The translations under genes and the position numbers were made by a program. The notes under the pieces are model-generated. The model saw nothing but the letters and a program-made list of their open reading frames with translations, searched no databases and was not told where the DNA came from. A DNA stretch of 50,590 nucleotides from Candidatus Mailhella excrementigallinarum (GTDB lineage: Bacteria; Desulfobacterota; Desulfovibrionia; Desulfovibrionales; Desulfovibrionaceae), in NCBI GenBank assembly GCA_944324075.1, contig CALUUZ010000021.1, positions 1 to 50,590 on the forward strand, written 5' to 3'. Shown here piece after piece: positions 27,862-35,974 of this stretch. How positions within the stretch are numbered: position 1 is the stretch's first letter; each line of letters starts with the position of its first letter.

Positions 27862-28043
27862 TCAGAGTGCGCTGCATTTGAACATATCTGCCGACCGGCT
27901 TCCGTGTTCCGGCCCGCGGGTCTCACGTCCCCACCGGAGCCTGACGCCGCAGGCGAACTGCGGCGTCATCGGACAAGGCGGGCGGAGATGAGTTCCGCCC
28001 CGCCCGACTCCGGGAGCATTCTCAAAACGAAAATGCCCTGCGA
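27862..28043 (-). repeat. Family B repeat B7, inverted
   Basis: Reverse complement of the family B blocks (GTTCCGGCCCGCGGGTCTCACG, GCAGGCGAACTGCGGCGTC) and the closing CATTCTCAAAACGAAAATG hairpin at 28018-28036. It stands between the ANT(6) gene start and the broken GNAT gene. Confidence 0.65.
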
Positions 28044-28057
28044 CCCGGCGAGTCATG

Positions 28058-28084
28058 TTTCAAACCACAAGGGAATTTCTGATG
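28058..28084. repeat. Solo end of family A (27 bp)
   Basis: Only the last 27 bases of family A, TTTCAAACCACAAGGG to TTTCTGATG, directly after CATG. It now forms the 3' end of the interrupted GNAT gene. Explained most simply by recombination between the near-identical TTTCAATCCACA and TTTCAAACCACA of one full copy. Confidence 0.7.
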
Positions 28085-28176
28085 AACCGACAGATCCTTT
28101 TCCATGAAACCTGCATGGTTATCCATATATTTCCGATAGACCCTGTCTTCATTCCCGTCAAGATTCAGTTGATACA

Positions 28177-28488
28177 GGCTCTGTTGCAGAACCGTGTTGA
28201 CGGCGTTGTGCGTGGCGTGCGGCCTTGCTCCGGCTTGAGCGGCAACATTCGTTGCCACAAGGTCAGCCCGTGTTCCACACGGGCGAGAGGCAGCATGTAT
28301 CCACGGCCGGCTCGCTTGCGCCCTTGTGCGGCACAGCCGCACAAAGGCTCCGCTCCGCGAAACATTACTTCCGCTCCTCGTCCCCCTCCATGCCGCATGA
28401 CCATGCGGCGGGGACTCGTCGCTCCAGGCTCGCTACGCTCGCGCCTCCGGCGGTCAAGGTATTTTTCAACACTATTCTGCAACAGAGC
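28177..28488 (+). mobile_element. Family C MITE C6, complete, with 9-bp target duplication
   Basis: 312 bp. Ends GGCTCTGTTGCAGAACCGTG and TTCTGCAACAGAGC form terminal inverted repeats of about 20 bp. Both sides carry GTTGATACA (28168-28176 and 28489-28497). No protein inside, only palindromes. The ends and a 9-bp duplication recall the IS903 group of IS5 elements, so a transposase of that kind may move it. Confidence 0.93.
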
Positions 28489-28545
28489 GTTGATACATTC
28501 TGAATGTCACCAGAAAATCCTTTGGCTGCCATTGCTCTCTGTATG

Positions 28546-28726
28546 TTTCAATCCACAGTCGGCCCATCCGCCGACTGACTCCGCAGCCGACGGACAGGGG
28601 GCGTGCGGATTGCCCCTCCCTGAAGGGAGGGGTTGCGGAAAAGGATTTCATCGGCTTCGCCGTCGTGTCAACTCCTCTTTTCCCCCTGAAGGGGAGAGGT
28701 CTCAAACCACAAAGGAATTTTTGATG
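28546..28726 (+). mobile_element. Family A repeat A8 inserted in the GNAT gene
   Basis: 181 bp, after GTATG on the left and ending TTGATG on the right. Its exact removal rejoins the codons ...TGC TAT TCA TAC AGA... of the GNAT gene. Confidence 0.92.
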
Positions 28727-29350
28727 AATAGCAGTATTTCATCCCCAGTCGGCGCATCACATTGCCGCTTTTGGGATTATTTCTGTCATGTGTTGCCGTT
28801 ATGTATGGAATGCCGTCTTTTTTCAGCCTTTCAACGAGAGCCGCGCCAGCTTCCGTCACAATCCCCCTGCCCCAGAACTCCCTGCGAAGGGCATAACCGA
28901 AATCATGGCTGTCATCCATATCCATCTTTATATAACCAACAGGATAGTCATCCTGTTTCAGACATATGGCATAGTAATGCATTTTTCCTTCAAACCGCTT
29001 TTCATAAAACTCTTCCGTTTCCCGCATGCTGTTCACGGCAAACCACGGCAAAAACGCATTTACCTCCCTGTCCCTCAGAAGCAGATACAATGCCTCCATA
29101 TCTCCTTTCCCAAACTTTCTCAAAACAAGCCGTTCCGTCTCAAGCCGCACCGCGCTCATTCAGCCTCCTTTCGTCCTTTGTCATAATTGCATGCTCAACG
29201 GGAGAAGGGCGGACCCGCTGCCGTTCATGCGGCCGCCTCTCTGCCGGGAGGGGCCGTCCGCCGCAGACACTGCCGGAACGTGTTTTACGCGGCAAGCCTG
29301 CCGTGAAAGAGCACCCGGCGGCCTGATCCCGGCCGGACGGAACGCCGACG

Positions 29351-29382
29351 CAAAAAAGGCTGCCGATAGGGGTCGGCAGCCT
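29351..29382 (-). terminator. Rho-independent terminator on the minus strand without an upstream gene
   Basis: On the minus strand AGGCTGCCGA (29382-29373), loop CCCCTA, TCGGCAGCCT, then TTTTTTG. A 10-bp stem with T-run. No open frame with family support lies before it on the minus strand; the AT-rich 29400-29530 stretch upstream may hold a promoter and a small RNA. Otherwise 29160-29694 shows nothing that I can support. Confidence 0.85.
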
Positions 29383-29694
29383 GCAAGGTGTGGCATCACG
29401 TTCAAATTTGTTTGAATGGATGCGTCTTTCTTTATGCAATACACATGCCATTCATGACAAATACTTTTATATCCATATGTTATAAAAATATCGACGATTT
29501 TTTGCGTCCACAGGGGCGCCGAAAGCGTACTGTTTTTTTTACACGGCGCGCGGCACACACCCCCTCCGCGCCCTCGCCGTACAATTTTTTATCCCGGCAG
29601 GCGCGGGAAATCCGGGGAAGGGAAGCCGCCGCGCCGCGGATTCGGCGGTTTCATGCAGGCCTGCGGGGCGATGCCGCCCGGAGAAGGGTTACGC

Positions 29695-29723
29695 TTGACT
29701 TGACGCCAAAACTTGCGTAACGC
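29695..29723 (+). promoter_or_regulatory. Possible promoter of ffh
   Basis: TTGACT (29695-29700), 17 bases, TAACGC (29718-29723), 35 bases before the ffh start codon. The -10 is weak. Confidence 0.35.
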
Positions 29724-29758
29724 TAACGGGCTTGAATCAAGCCATACCGGGACATGCT

Positions 29759-31264
29759 ATGTTTGACAGCCTGACAGACCGACTTTCCGACGTATTCCGC
29801 AAGCTCGGCGGACGTGCGCAGCTTACCGAGGCGAACATTCAGGACGCCCTGCGGGAGGTTCGCCTCGCCCTGCTTGAGGCCGACGTCAATTTCAGGGTCG
29901 TCAAGGAATTTACCGAGCGCGTGCGCGAGGCGGCCCTGGGCGTTGAAGTCATGAAGGGCGTCACCCCCGCGCAGCAGGTGGTAAAGGTGGTGCACGACGA
30001 GCTGGTCGCCCTGCTCGGCGGAGACGACACCGATCTTTCCCTCCAGGGCCGGACGCCCGCTGTCATTCTCATGGCCGGGCTTCAAGGCTCCGGCAAGACC
30101 ACCTCGTCGGGCAAGCTGGCGCTGCTTCTGCGCAAGCGCAAGATGAAGCCCTACCTTGTTCCGGCGGACGTTTACCGCCCCGCCGCCATTGATCAGCTCC
30201 GCACCCTCGCCCGGCAACTGGACATCCCGTGCTTTGCTTCCAGCCCGGACATGAAGCCGGTGGACATTGTCCGCGCCGCCATCGCCGACGCCAGGGAACA
30301 GCAGTGCACCGTCGTCATTCTGGACACGGCGGGCCGCCTGCACGTGGACGAGGCGCTCATGGACGAGCTTTCCGCCATCAAGAGCGAGGCACAGCCGCAG
30401 GAAATCCTCTTCGTGGCCGACGCCATGACCGGGCAGGATGCCGTGACCGTGGCGGAGGCGTTCAACGAGCGTCTGGGCATTACCGGCGTGATTCTGACCA
30501 AGATGGACGGCGACGCGCGCGGCGGCGCGGCCCTGTCCATCAAGTCCGTCACCGGCGCCCCGGTAAAATTTGTGGGGATGGGAGAAAAGCTCTCCGAAAT
30601 GGAGGTATTCCACCCCGATCGCGTGGCCGGACGCATTCTCGGCATGGGCGACGTCCTCACCCTGCTGGAAAAGGCCCAGGACAACATCAACGCGGAAGAG
30701 GCCGAAGAGCTTGCCCGCAAGATGCAGAAGGCCAGGTTTGATCTTGAGGACTTCCGCACCCAGATGCGCCGGATGCGCAAGATCGGCTCCTTCGAGTCCA
30801 TTCTCAAGCACATTCCCGGCCTGGGCGGACTGGCGAACCAGCTTGCGGAGCTGGGCGATCATGAAAAGGAATTGAACCGCACCGAAGCGATCATCAATTC
30901 CATGACCATGAAGGAACGGCGCAACCCCGACATTATCAACGGCAGCCGGCGCGCCCGCATCGCCAGAGGGTCCGGCACAACCGTGCAGCAGGTCAATCAA
31001 CTGCTCAAGCAGTTTGACCAGATGCGCAGGATGATGCAGAGCGTCATGCGGCCCGGCAGACGCATGCCGCAGCTTCCCGGCGGCATGGGCCGCTTCGGGG
31101 GAATGGGCGGGGGCCTGCCCGGCATGGGCGTTCCGGGAGGGCTTCCGGGCATGGGAGCAGGCATTCCCGGTCTGGGCGGCGGTTTTCCCTCCCTGCCCGG
31201 CAGCGGCAAATCCGCCGCCAGGAAAAAGCGCGACAAGAACAGGCGCAAGAACAAAAAAAGGTAG
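29759..31264 (+). CDS. ffh: Signal recognition particle protein Ffh
   Basis: GTPase of the SRP; with 4.5S RNA it brings ribosomes with nascent membrane proteins to FtsY. 501 residues: helical N domain (SDVFRKLGGRAQLTEANI), G domain with P-loop GLQGSGKTT, DTAGRLHVDEAL and TKMDGDARGG, then the methionine-rich M domain (QFDQMRRMMQSVM). The end is a Gly/Pro/Met tail (GGMGGGLPGMGVPGGLPGMG) and a basic KKRDKNRRKNKKR terminus. The ATG at 29759 gives the canonical MFDSLTDRLS start. rpsP follows after 33 bp, the usual gene order. Confidence 0.98.
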   Translation: MFDSLTDRLSDVFRKLGGRAQLTEANIQDALREVRLALLEADVNFRVVKEFTERVREAALGVEVMKGVTPAQQVVKVVHDELVALLGGDDTDLSLQGRTPAVILMAGLQGSGKTTSSGKLALLLRKRKMKPYLVPADVYRPAAIDQLRTLARQLDIPCFASSPDMKPVDIVRAAIADAREQQCTVVILDTAGRLHVDEALMDELSAIKSEAQPQEILFVADAMTGQDAVTVAEAFNERLGITGVILTKMDGDARGGAALSIKSVTGAPVKFVGMGEKLSEMEVFHPDRVAGRILGMGDVLTLLEKAQDNINAEEAEELARKMQKARFDLEDFRTQMRRMRKIGSFESILKHIPGLGGLANQLAELGDHEKELNRTEAIINSMTMKERRNPDIINGSRRARIARGSGTTVQQVNQLLKQFDQMRRMMQSVMRPGRRMPQLPGGMGRFGGMGGGLPGMGVPGGLPGMGAGIPGLGGGFPSLPGSGKSAARKKRDKNRRKNKKR

Positions 31265-31297
31265 CCTCGCGCTGCTTTCACCTTACAGGAGTATCAT

Positions 31298-31537
31298 ATG
31301 TCCGTTAAAGTCCGTCTCACCCGTTCCGGCTCCAAGAAGCACCCCTTCTACCGCGTCGTCGCCATCAACAGCGACACCCGCCGCGACGGCCGCCCGCTGG
31401 AATTTCTGGGCTACTACAACCCCAACACCAATCCCGCCGATGTGAAGCTTGATCAGGAAAAGATCGACAAGTGGCTCGCCACCGGCGCGGAAATGTCCGC
31501 CACCGTGCGCTCCCTGTACAAAAAGCTGCCCCGCTGA
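31298..31537 (+). CDS. rpsP: Ribosomal protein bS16
   Basis: Small-subunit protein that stabilises the central domain of 16S rRNA. 79 residues with the family start [47 protein letters not shown] precedes the ATG. Sits between ffh and khpA, the order found in many bacteria; a hairpin after it may partly end the transcript. Confidence 0.98.
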   Translation: MSVKVRLTRSGSKKHPFYRVVAINSDTRRDGRPLEFLGYYNPNTNPADVKLDQEKIDKWLATGAEMSATVRSLYKKLPR

Positions 31538-31595
31538 ACCACGGTTCCGGAGCCTGCGGGATTTCCCGACGCCGCGGCCGGATACGCCGGAAACA

Positions 31596-31623
31596 ACCCA
31601 CCGCTCTTTCGGAGCGCGTGGGT
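31596..31623 (+). terminator. Weak hairpin after rpsP
   Basis: ACCCAC and CGCTC pair with GAGCG and GTGGGT with one internal mismatch; CTTTCGG follows rather than a long T-run. Could be partial attenuation before khpA. The remainder of 31538-32150 holds repeat A9 and no gene. Confidence 0.4.
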
Positions 31624-31799
31624 CTTTCGGTATATTCTTCCTTTTTCCGGGGCATGTTGTGACTGAACATCCCTGCACGCCGGCCCGCAGACCCGCCGGG
31701 GCCTGCCCCGGCCGGGAGGGCCGCGCGGCGGACGGGAGCGCAGGGATGCGCCTTGCTCCCGCCGGACTCCGCAGCTCATTTCCGGCGGCGAAATGCCTT

Positions 31800-31948
31800 C
31801 ATCAAAAATTCCCCTGTGGTCTGAGACCTCCCCCTATCAGGGGGGAAAAGAGGAGTTGACAAGGCGGCGAAAGGGAGGGGCAATCCGCACGCCCCCTGCC
31901 CGTCGGCCGCTTCAGTCAGTCGGCGGATGGGGCGACTGTGGATTGAAA
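31800..31948 (-). repeat. Family A repeat A9, inverted, internally shortened
   Basis: Starts TTTCAATCCACAG at 31948 and ends TTTTTGATG at 31800. The flank before it is GATG. 149 bp because part of the central block is missing. It lies in the 600-bp gap that splits rpsP from khpA. Confidence 0.8.
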
Positions 31949-32150
31949 CATCGCCGGGAGCGTTCCCATCACCTCGCCCCGCTGCGGGACCGTGCTGACG
32001 GCCTTGCGCGGGCAAGGGCGCCGAGATTATTTTCGACACGACAAAGAGCGCATCACATTGACGCCTGTCTCCCGCGATGCTAGTTTTTCCATGACCGGGA
32101 AAGTTCCATCAATTTCGGCCTCCGGACCGTATCCGGTCAAGGGAGTCATC

Positions 32151-32387
32151 ATGCAGCAGAAAGAACTCGTCGAATTCATCGCCCGCTCCCTCGTGGACAA
32201 CCCTGACGAAGTGGCCGTGCGCGAAGTGGAAGGCGAACAAACCTCTGTTCTCGAACTGTCCGTGGCCAGGGAAGATCTGGGCAAAGTCATCGGCAAACAG
32301 GGCCGGACCGCCCGCGCCATCCGCACCTTGCTGGGCGCGGTGTCGGCCAAGGCCAGAAAACGCGTCGTGCTGGAAATTCTGGAATAA
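32151..32387 (+). CDS. khpA: KH-domain RNA-binding protein KhpA
   Basis: 78 residues, a single type II KH domain with the GxxG loop in [16 protein letters not shown]. In other bacteria it pairs with KhpB and binds many RNAs. The ATG at 32151 follows GGGAG at 5 bases. rimM follows after 2 bases, so they are co-translated. A sequence upstream in frame has no family support. Confidence 0.95.
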   Translation: MQQKELVEFIARSLVDNPDEVAVREVEGEQTSVLELSVAREDLGKVIGKQGRTARAIRTLLGAVSAKARKRVVLEILE

Positions 32388-32389
32388 TA

Positions 32390-33064
32390 ATGACCGAACC
32401 TGTTGTTCTGGGCCGCCTGGGGCGGCCGCACGGCATCCGGGGGGAAATCCGCGCGGAGTATTACGCGGAATCCCCCCTTCTTCTTGAGCAGCCCCTGCTG
32501 CTGAGGGCGGGACGCGCCGCGCCCCGGCCCGTGCGGGTGACCTCGTGGCGCTACTGGCAGGGAAGACTCATCCTCAGGCTGGACGGCGTTGACGACCGCA
32601 GCGCGGCGGAACTGCTGCGCGGTCAGGAACTGCTCATCGAAGGGGCCAGGCTGCCGGAAGCGGACGAGGACGAGGCATATCTTCACGACATGATCGATCT
32701 GCCTGTCTTTGTGCGGGAAGGAGAGGACGGGGCGCGCCCGCTCGGCGTGCTGGATCATGTGCTTTTCCCCGCCGGGCAGGAAATCTGGAGCATCCGCGCC
32801 TACAGGGAGGGCGAATATGCCCCCGGCGATCCCGGCCGGGCTTCGGGGCATGAAATCCTCTTTCCCGCCGTGCCCGAATTTGTGGAGGATATCGACCTCG
32901 ACGCGGGGCGCATCCTTGTCGCGCCCCCCGCGGGGCTGCTTGAACTGTATGCTCCTGGCGGGGAATCTTCCGGCGCGCCCGACGCGGAGCATGCGCGGGC
33001 GGGAAGACGGCGCGGAGCGGCCGCCGCAGGAACGGACGCTCCGGCGGACCGGGCCGCGTCATGA
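32390..33064 (+). CDS. rimM: Ribosome maturation factor RimM
   Basis: Assists assembly of the 30S head around bS19/uS13. 224 residues. The N-terminal RimM domain (VLGRLGRPHGIRGEIRAEYY) and the PRC-like second domain (DEAYLHDMIDLPVFV) are clear. The last 35 residues are a low-complexity Ala/Arg extension (RAGRRRGAAAAGTDAP) not usual for the family. Its stop overlaps the start of trmD (ATGA). Confidence 0.93.
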   Translation: MTEPVVLGRLGRPHGIRGEIRAEYYAESPLLLEQPLLLRAGRAAPRPVRVTSWRYWQGRLILRLDGVDDRSAAELLRGQELLIEGARLPEADEDEAYLHDMIDLPVFVREGEDGARPLGVLDHVLFPAGQEIWSIRAYREGEYAPGDPGRASGHEILFPAVPEFVEDIDLDAGRILVAPPAGLLELYAPGGESSGAPDAEHARAGRRRGAAAAGTDAPADRAAS

Positions 33065-34371
33065 AATACACGCTTGTCACGCTCTTTCCCGAATGGTTCG
33101 ACTCTCCCCTTTCCGCCGGTCTGATGGCCAGGGCGAGAGAGGCCGGGCTGGTGGACTTTTTCTTCGCCAACCCCCGCGACATGACCACGGACCCGCACCA
33201 TACGGTCGATGACCGTCCCTACGGCGGCGGCCCGGGCATGGTGCTGATGCTTGAGCCGCTTGTCGCCCTGCTGCGCTCCCTCCCCCCGGAGCGGCGCGGA
33301 CGGATGCTGGCCCTGACCCCCGGAGGGCGCCCCTTCACGCAGAACATGGCGCGCGAACTGGCCCGGGAGCCGGCGCTGACGCTGATATGCGGAAGATATG
33401 AGGGCTTTGACGCCAGACTTTTCGATATCCTGCCCATAGAGCCTGTCTGCGTGGGCGATGCGGTACTCAACGGCGGGGAGGCCGCCGCTCTGGCCGTCAT
33501 CGAGGCCACGGCCCGCCTTCAGCCCGGATTCATGGGCAAGGACGCCTCCGGCGATGAGGAGAGCTTCAGCAACGGCCTGCTGGAGTATCCGCATTTCACC
33601 CGGCCGGAGGAATTTGAAGGCCGCGCCGTGCCGGAGGAACTTCGTTCCGGCGATCATGGGCGCATTGCCGCGTGGCGGAGGCGGCAGTCGCTGCTGGCCA
33701 CGCTCCGCCGGCGCCCGGAGCTTCTGGACGATGCCCCGCTCTCTGCGGCGGACAGAAGATTTCTGGCGGCCCGGGACAGATTTCGGCCGGGAAAAAACTT
33801 GTATCTCGCCCTGTTGCATCATCCCGTGCTGCTGAAACATAAAATCAGCGGCACAAGTTCTTTGACAAATCTCGACGTTCACGATATAGCACGGATTTCC
33901 CGCACCTATGGTCTCGGGGGCTTTTTTGTCGCCACGCCGCTGGATGATCAGCGCCGCCTGCTGAAAGAGCTTCTGACCCACTGGATCGAGGGCAGCGGAG
34001 CGGCGTCCAATCCGGATCGCGCCGAAGCTCTCGGCCTTGTGCGCCCCGCGACATCCCTTGCGGACATCGTGGAGACGCTGACGGAATCCTGCGGCATGGC
34101 GCCCCTTGTGATCGGAACCAGCGCCCGCCCGGAACTGGACAGAAAGGGAAGGGAAAAACGCCCCGCCACGCCCTTTGCGGAGGTGAGGCGAAGCCTCGGC
34201 AAGCGGCCCGTGCTGCTTGTGCTGGGCACAAGTCATGGGCTTGCGCCGGAAGTTCTGGCGCAATGCGAAGGCGTCCTGCCGCCCTTGCGCTGGATGGATT
34301 CGTACAACCACCTTCCGGTGCGCGCCGCTGCCGCCGTTCTTCTGGACAGGCTGCTCGGAGACCGGGGTTGA
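33061..34371 (+). CDS. trmD: tRNA m1G37 methyltransferase TrmD fused to a second RNA methyltransferase domain
   Basis: Residues 1-245 are Trm[55 protein letters not shown], with [13 protein letters not shown]-like [18 protein letters not shown], i.e. a knotted SPOUT enzyme that uses SAM to methylate G37. Residues about 250-436 form a second SPOUT-like part ([63 protein letters not shown]) which matches my memory of the family described as SAM-dependent RNA methyltransferase (Methyltrn_RNA_4). Known in Desulfovibrio-type bacteria. The substrate of the second domain is not known to me. Confidence 0.95.
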   Translation: MKYTLVTLFPEWFDSPLSAGLMARAREAGLVDFFFANPRDMTTDPHHTVDDRPYGGGPGMVLMLEPLVALLRSLPPERRGRMLALTPGGRPFTQNMARELAREPALTLICGRYEGFDARLFDILPIEPVCVGDAVLNGGEAAALAVIEATARLQPGFMGKDASGDEESFSNGLLEYPHFTRPEEFEGRAVPEELRSGDHGRIAAWRRRQSLLATLRRRPELLDDAPLSAADRRFLAARDRFRPGKNLYLALLHHPVLLKHKISGTSSLTNLDVHDIARISRTYGLGGFFVATPLDDQRRLLKELLTHWIEGSGAASNPDRAEALGLVRPATSLADIVETLTESCGMAPLVIGTSARPELDRKGREKRPATPFAEVRRSLGKRPVLLVLGTSHGLAPEVLAQCEGVLPPLRWMDSYNHLPVRAAAAVLLDRLLGDRG

Positions 34372-34403
34372 TGACGAAAAAAAATCTCCCAAGGAGAATT
34401 CTC

Positions 34404-34751
34404 ATGGATATTATCAAGCAGATTGAACGCGAACAGATGCGCACCGACATCCCGGCCTTCAAGTCCGGGGATACCGTAAAGGTGCATCTGCGCATCGTGG
34501 AAGGCGAAAAGGAACGCATCCAGGTCTTCCAGGGCAACGTCATCCGCATCCAGCGCGGCACTACCGGGGCCACCTTCACCGTGCGCAAGATTTCCGACGG
34601 CGTGGGTGTGGAACGCATTCTGCCCCTGCACTCTCCCTTCATCGACCATATCGAGGTGGTGAGCGAAGGCCGCGTCCGCCGGTCCCGCCTGTACTACCTG
34701 CGCGCCCTGCGCGGCAAGGCCGCGCGCATCAAGCCCCGCGGCCGCTACTAG
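34404..34751 (+). CDS. rplS: Ribosomal protein bL19
   Basis: Large-subunit protein at the 30S-50S interface. 115 residues: [45 protein letters not shown], and the terminal [21 protein letters not shown]. Strong AAGGAG before the ATG at 34404. Ends at the start of a repeat-filled gap. Confidence 0.98.
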   Translation: MDIIKQIEREQMRTDIPAFKSGDTVKVHLRIVEGEKERIQVFQGNVIRIQRGTTGATFTVRKISDGVGVERILPLHSPFIDHIEVVSEGRVRRSRLYYLRALRGKAARIKPRGRY

Positions 34752-34830
34752 AGCATTCTGCCATTGAAAATCTCCGCGGGCCGGGCCTGTTTCCGGCCCG
34801 CAGGTTTCACGCCGCCGGAGCAGCCGCAAG
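34751..34830 (+). repeat. Family B fragment, rearranged
   Basis: Starts like family B (AGAGCATTCTGCCATTG) but then carries the GGCCCGCAGGTTTCACGCC block in the opposite orientation, so it is probably a hybrid of two copies. Confidence 0.5.
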
Positions 34831-35119
34831 CAAGCCGCAGATGCTCCGGCGTCACGACAGACGCCCACGGCCGGGCTTCGCTCCGTTCAGCACCGGGATG
34901 GCCGGTTCCCTGCGGTTCGCGGAGAACGGGCGTCAGCGCATCCGGTTCCCCGGTGCATGTTTTCCCGCAGGGCTTGCCGCTCCGGCGGAATGTCCGGGGA
35001 GTCCGAGGCCCAGGGGAGTCCAAGGCGGAAACGCGGCCTTCCCCCGGCATGAAGGCATTTGTAGAGCCGGACGGAGCGCGGCTCCGGGATCGGGGTTCCA
35101 TGACAGGAAAACAGGGATG

Positions 35120-35298
35120 TTTCAATCCACAGTCGCCCCATCCGCCGACTGACTCCGCAGCCGACGGATAGGGGTCGTGCGGATTGCCCCTCCCTGAAGG
35201 GAGGGGTTACGAAAAAGGATTTCATCGGCTTCGCCGTCTTGTCAACCACTTTTTCCCCCTGAAGGGGGAGGTTTCAAACCACAAAGGAATTTTTGATG
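35120..35298 (+). mobile_element. Family A repeat A10, identical to A4
   Basis: 179 bp between GGGATG and AATCATCCC. Reading base by base it equals A4 at 9547-9725. It splits a 19-base palindrome (CAGGGATG | AATCATCCCTG) whose intact twin occurs at 35408-35426. 34831-35119 shows no gene. Confidence 0.9.
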
Positions 35299-35433
35299 AA
35301 TCATCCCTGAGTCTGCCGACAAAGGTCAGCAGCCCCGAACATCACGAGCAGGTCGCGGCCTGGACGGCGCAAACTCCGCAAAGCGGGGGCTGTCATCAGT
35401 CTGAAGGCAGGGATGAATCATCCCTGCCCTTTT
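35299..35433 (+). ncRNA. Candidate structured RNA with intrinsic terminator
   Basis: No open frame. GCAGCCCC (near 35330) can pair with GGGGGCTG (near 35388) and encloses a small CAGG/CCTG stem; at the end is a real terminator (35406-35433). The repeat A10 lies exactly upstream and may have cut off its promoter. A family such as 6S RNA cannot be confirmed by eye. Confidence 0.4.
35406..35433 (+). terminator. Rho-independent terminator
   Basis: GGCAGGGATGA (35406-35416) pairs with TCATCCCTGCC (35418-35428), then CTTTTG. Stem of 10-11 bp. No protein gene ends here, which supports a small RNA upstream. Confidence 0.8.
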
Positions 35434-35463
35434 GTGTTGGCTGTGTGAGAGCTTTTGCTTATG

Positions 35464-35636
35464 TTTCAATCCACAGTCGCCCCATCCGCCGACTGACTGA
35501 AGCAGCCGGCGGAGAGGGGGCGTGCGGAGTTCCCCTCCCTGAAAGGAGGGGAACGGAAAAGGATTTCATCGGCTTCGCCGTCTTGTCAACTTCCCCCTGA
35601 AGGGGGAGGTTTCAAACCACAAGGGAATTTTTGATG
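35464..35636 (+). repeat. Family A repeat A11
   Basis: 173 bp after TTATG, ending TTTTTGATG. Immediately followed by family B. Confidence 0.85.
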
Positions 35637-35803
35637 AAATGCTCCGCGCCAGTCGGGCGGGGCAAGACTGAAACCGCGCCGCCCTCTCTTCTCCGGTGCC
35701 GCCGCAATTGACTTGCGGCGGCAGGCCCCGCCGGAGGCGTGAAACCTGCGGGCCGGAACGCAGGGTCCCGGCAGGCAGATATTTTCAACGGCAGAACGCT
35801 CTG
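35637..35803 (+). repeat. Family B repeat B9
   Basis: GCTCCGCGCCAGTC..., GGTGCCGCCGCAATTGACTTGCGGCGG palindrome block and the ending ATTTTCAACGGCAGAACGCTCT. The first hairpin arm is lost at the junction with A11. 35804-35974 shows only a GC-rich leader to rnhB. Confidence 0.7.
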
Positions 35804-35974
35804 AAGGAGCGCGATTCTCCTTATCAACCGCAACCCTGAACAGGGCCTCTGCGCTGACGGCCCGCGGCTCTGCCGTTCCGGGGCATGTCGGCGCGGAACC
35901 GCCCGCGGCCCGGGCTTGTCACCGCGCCCGCATGCCGGTATTGTTCAGCCAGTCTGTTCCCTTTCGGAGTTCCT

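Larger units (their letters stand above)
28085..29159 (-). pseudogene. GNAT acetyltransferase gene broken by two elements
   Basis: The gene starts at 29159 (ATG after AAGGAGG) and codes a ribosomal-type GNAT: RLETERLVLRKFGKGDMEALY, PVGYIKMDM, GRGIVTEAGAALVERL, NVMRRLGMKYCYS. The frame is then broken by a 181-bp family A copy (28546-28726). After it the frame continues YREQWQPKDFLVTFRMYQ, is broken again by a 312-bp family C element (28177-28488), and continues LNLDGNEDRVYRKYMDN. Deleting 181 bp and 321 bp (the element plus one 9-bp duplicate) restores one reading frame of 191 codons. The intact reading to S is about 145 residues plus repeat-encoded tail, and loses the last strand of the fold; probably inactive. 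Confidence 0.92.

Noticed and set aside
32027-32992. 321-residue minus frame over khpA and rimM
   Set aside because: Mirror of two well-identified genes.
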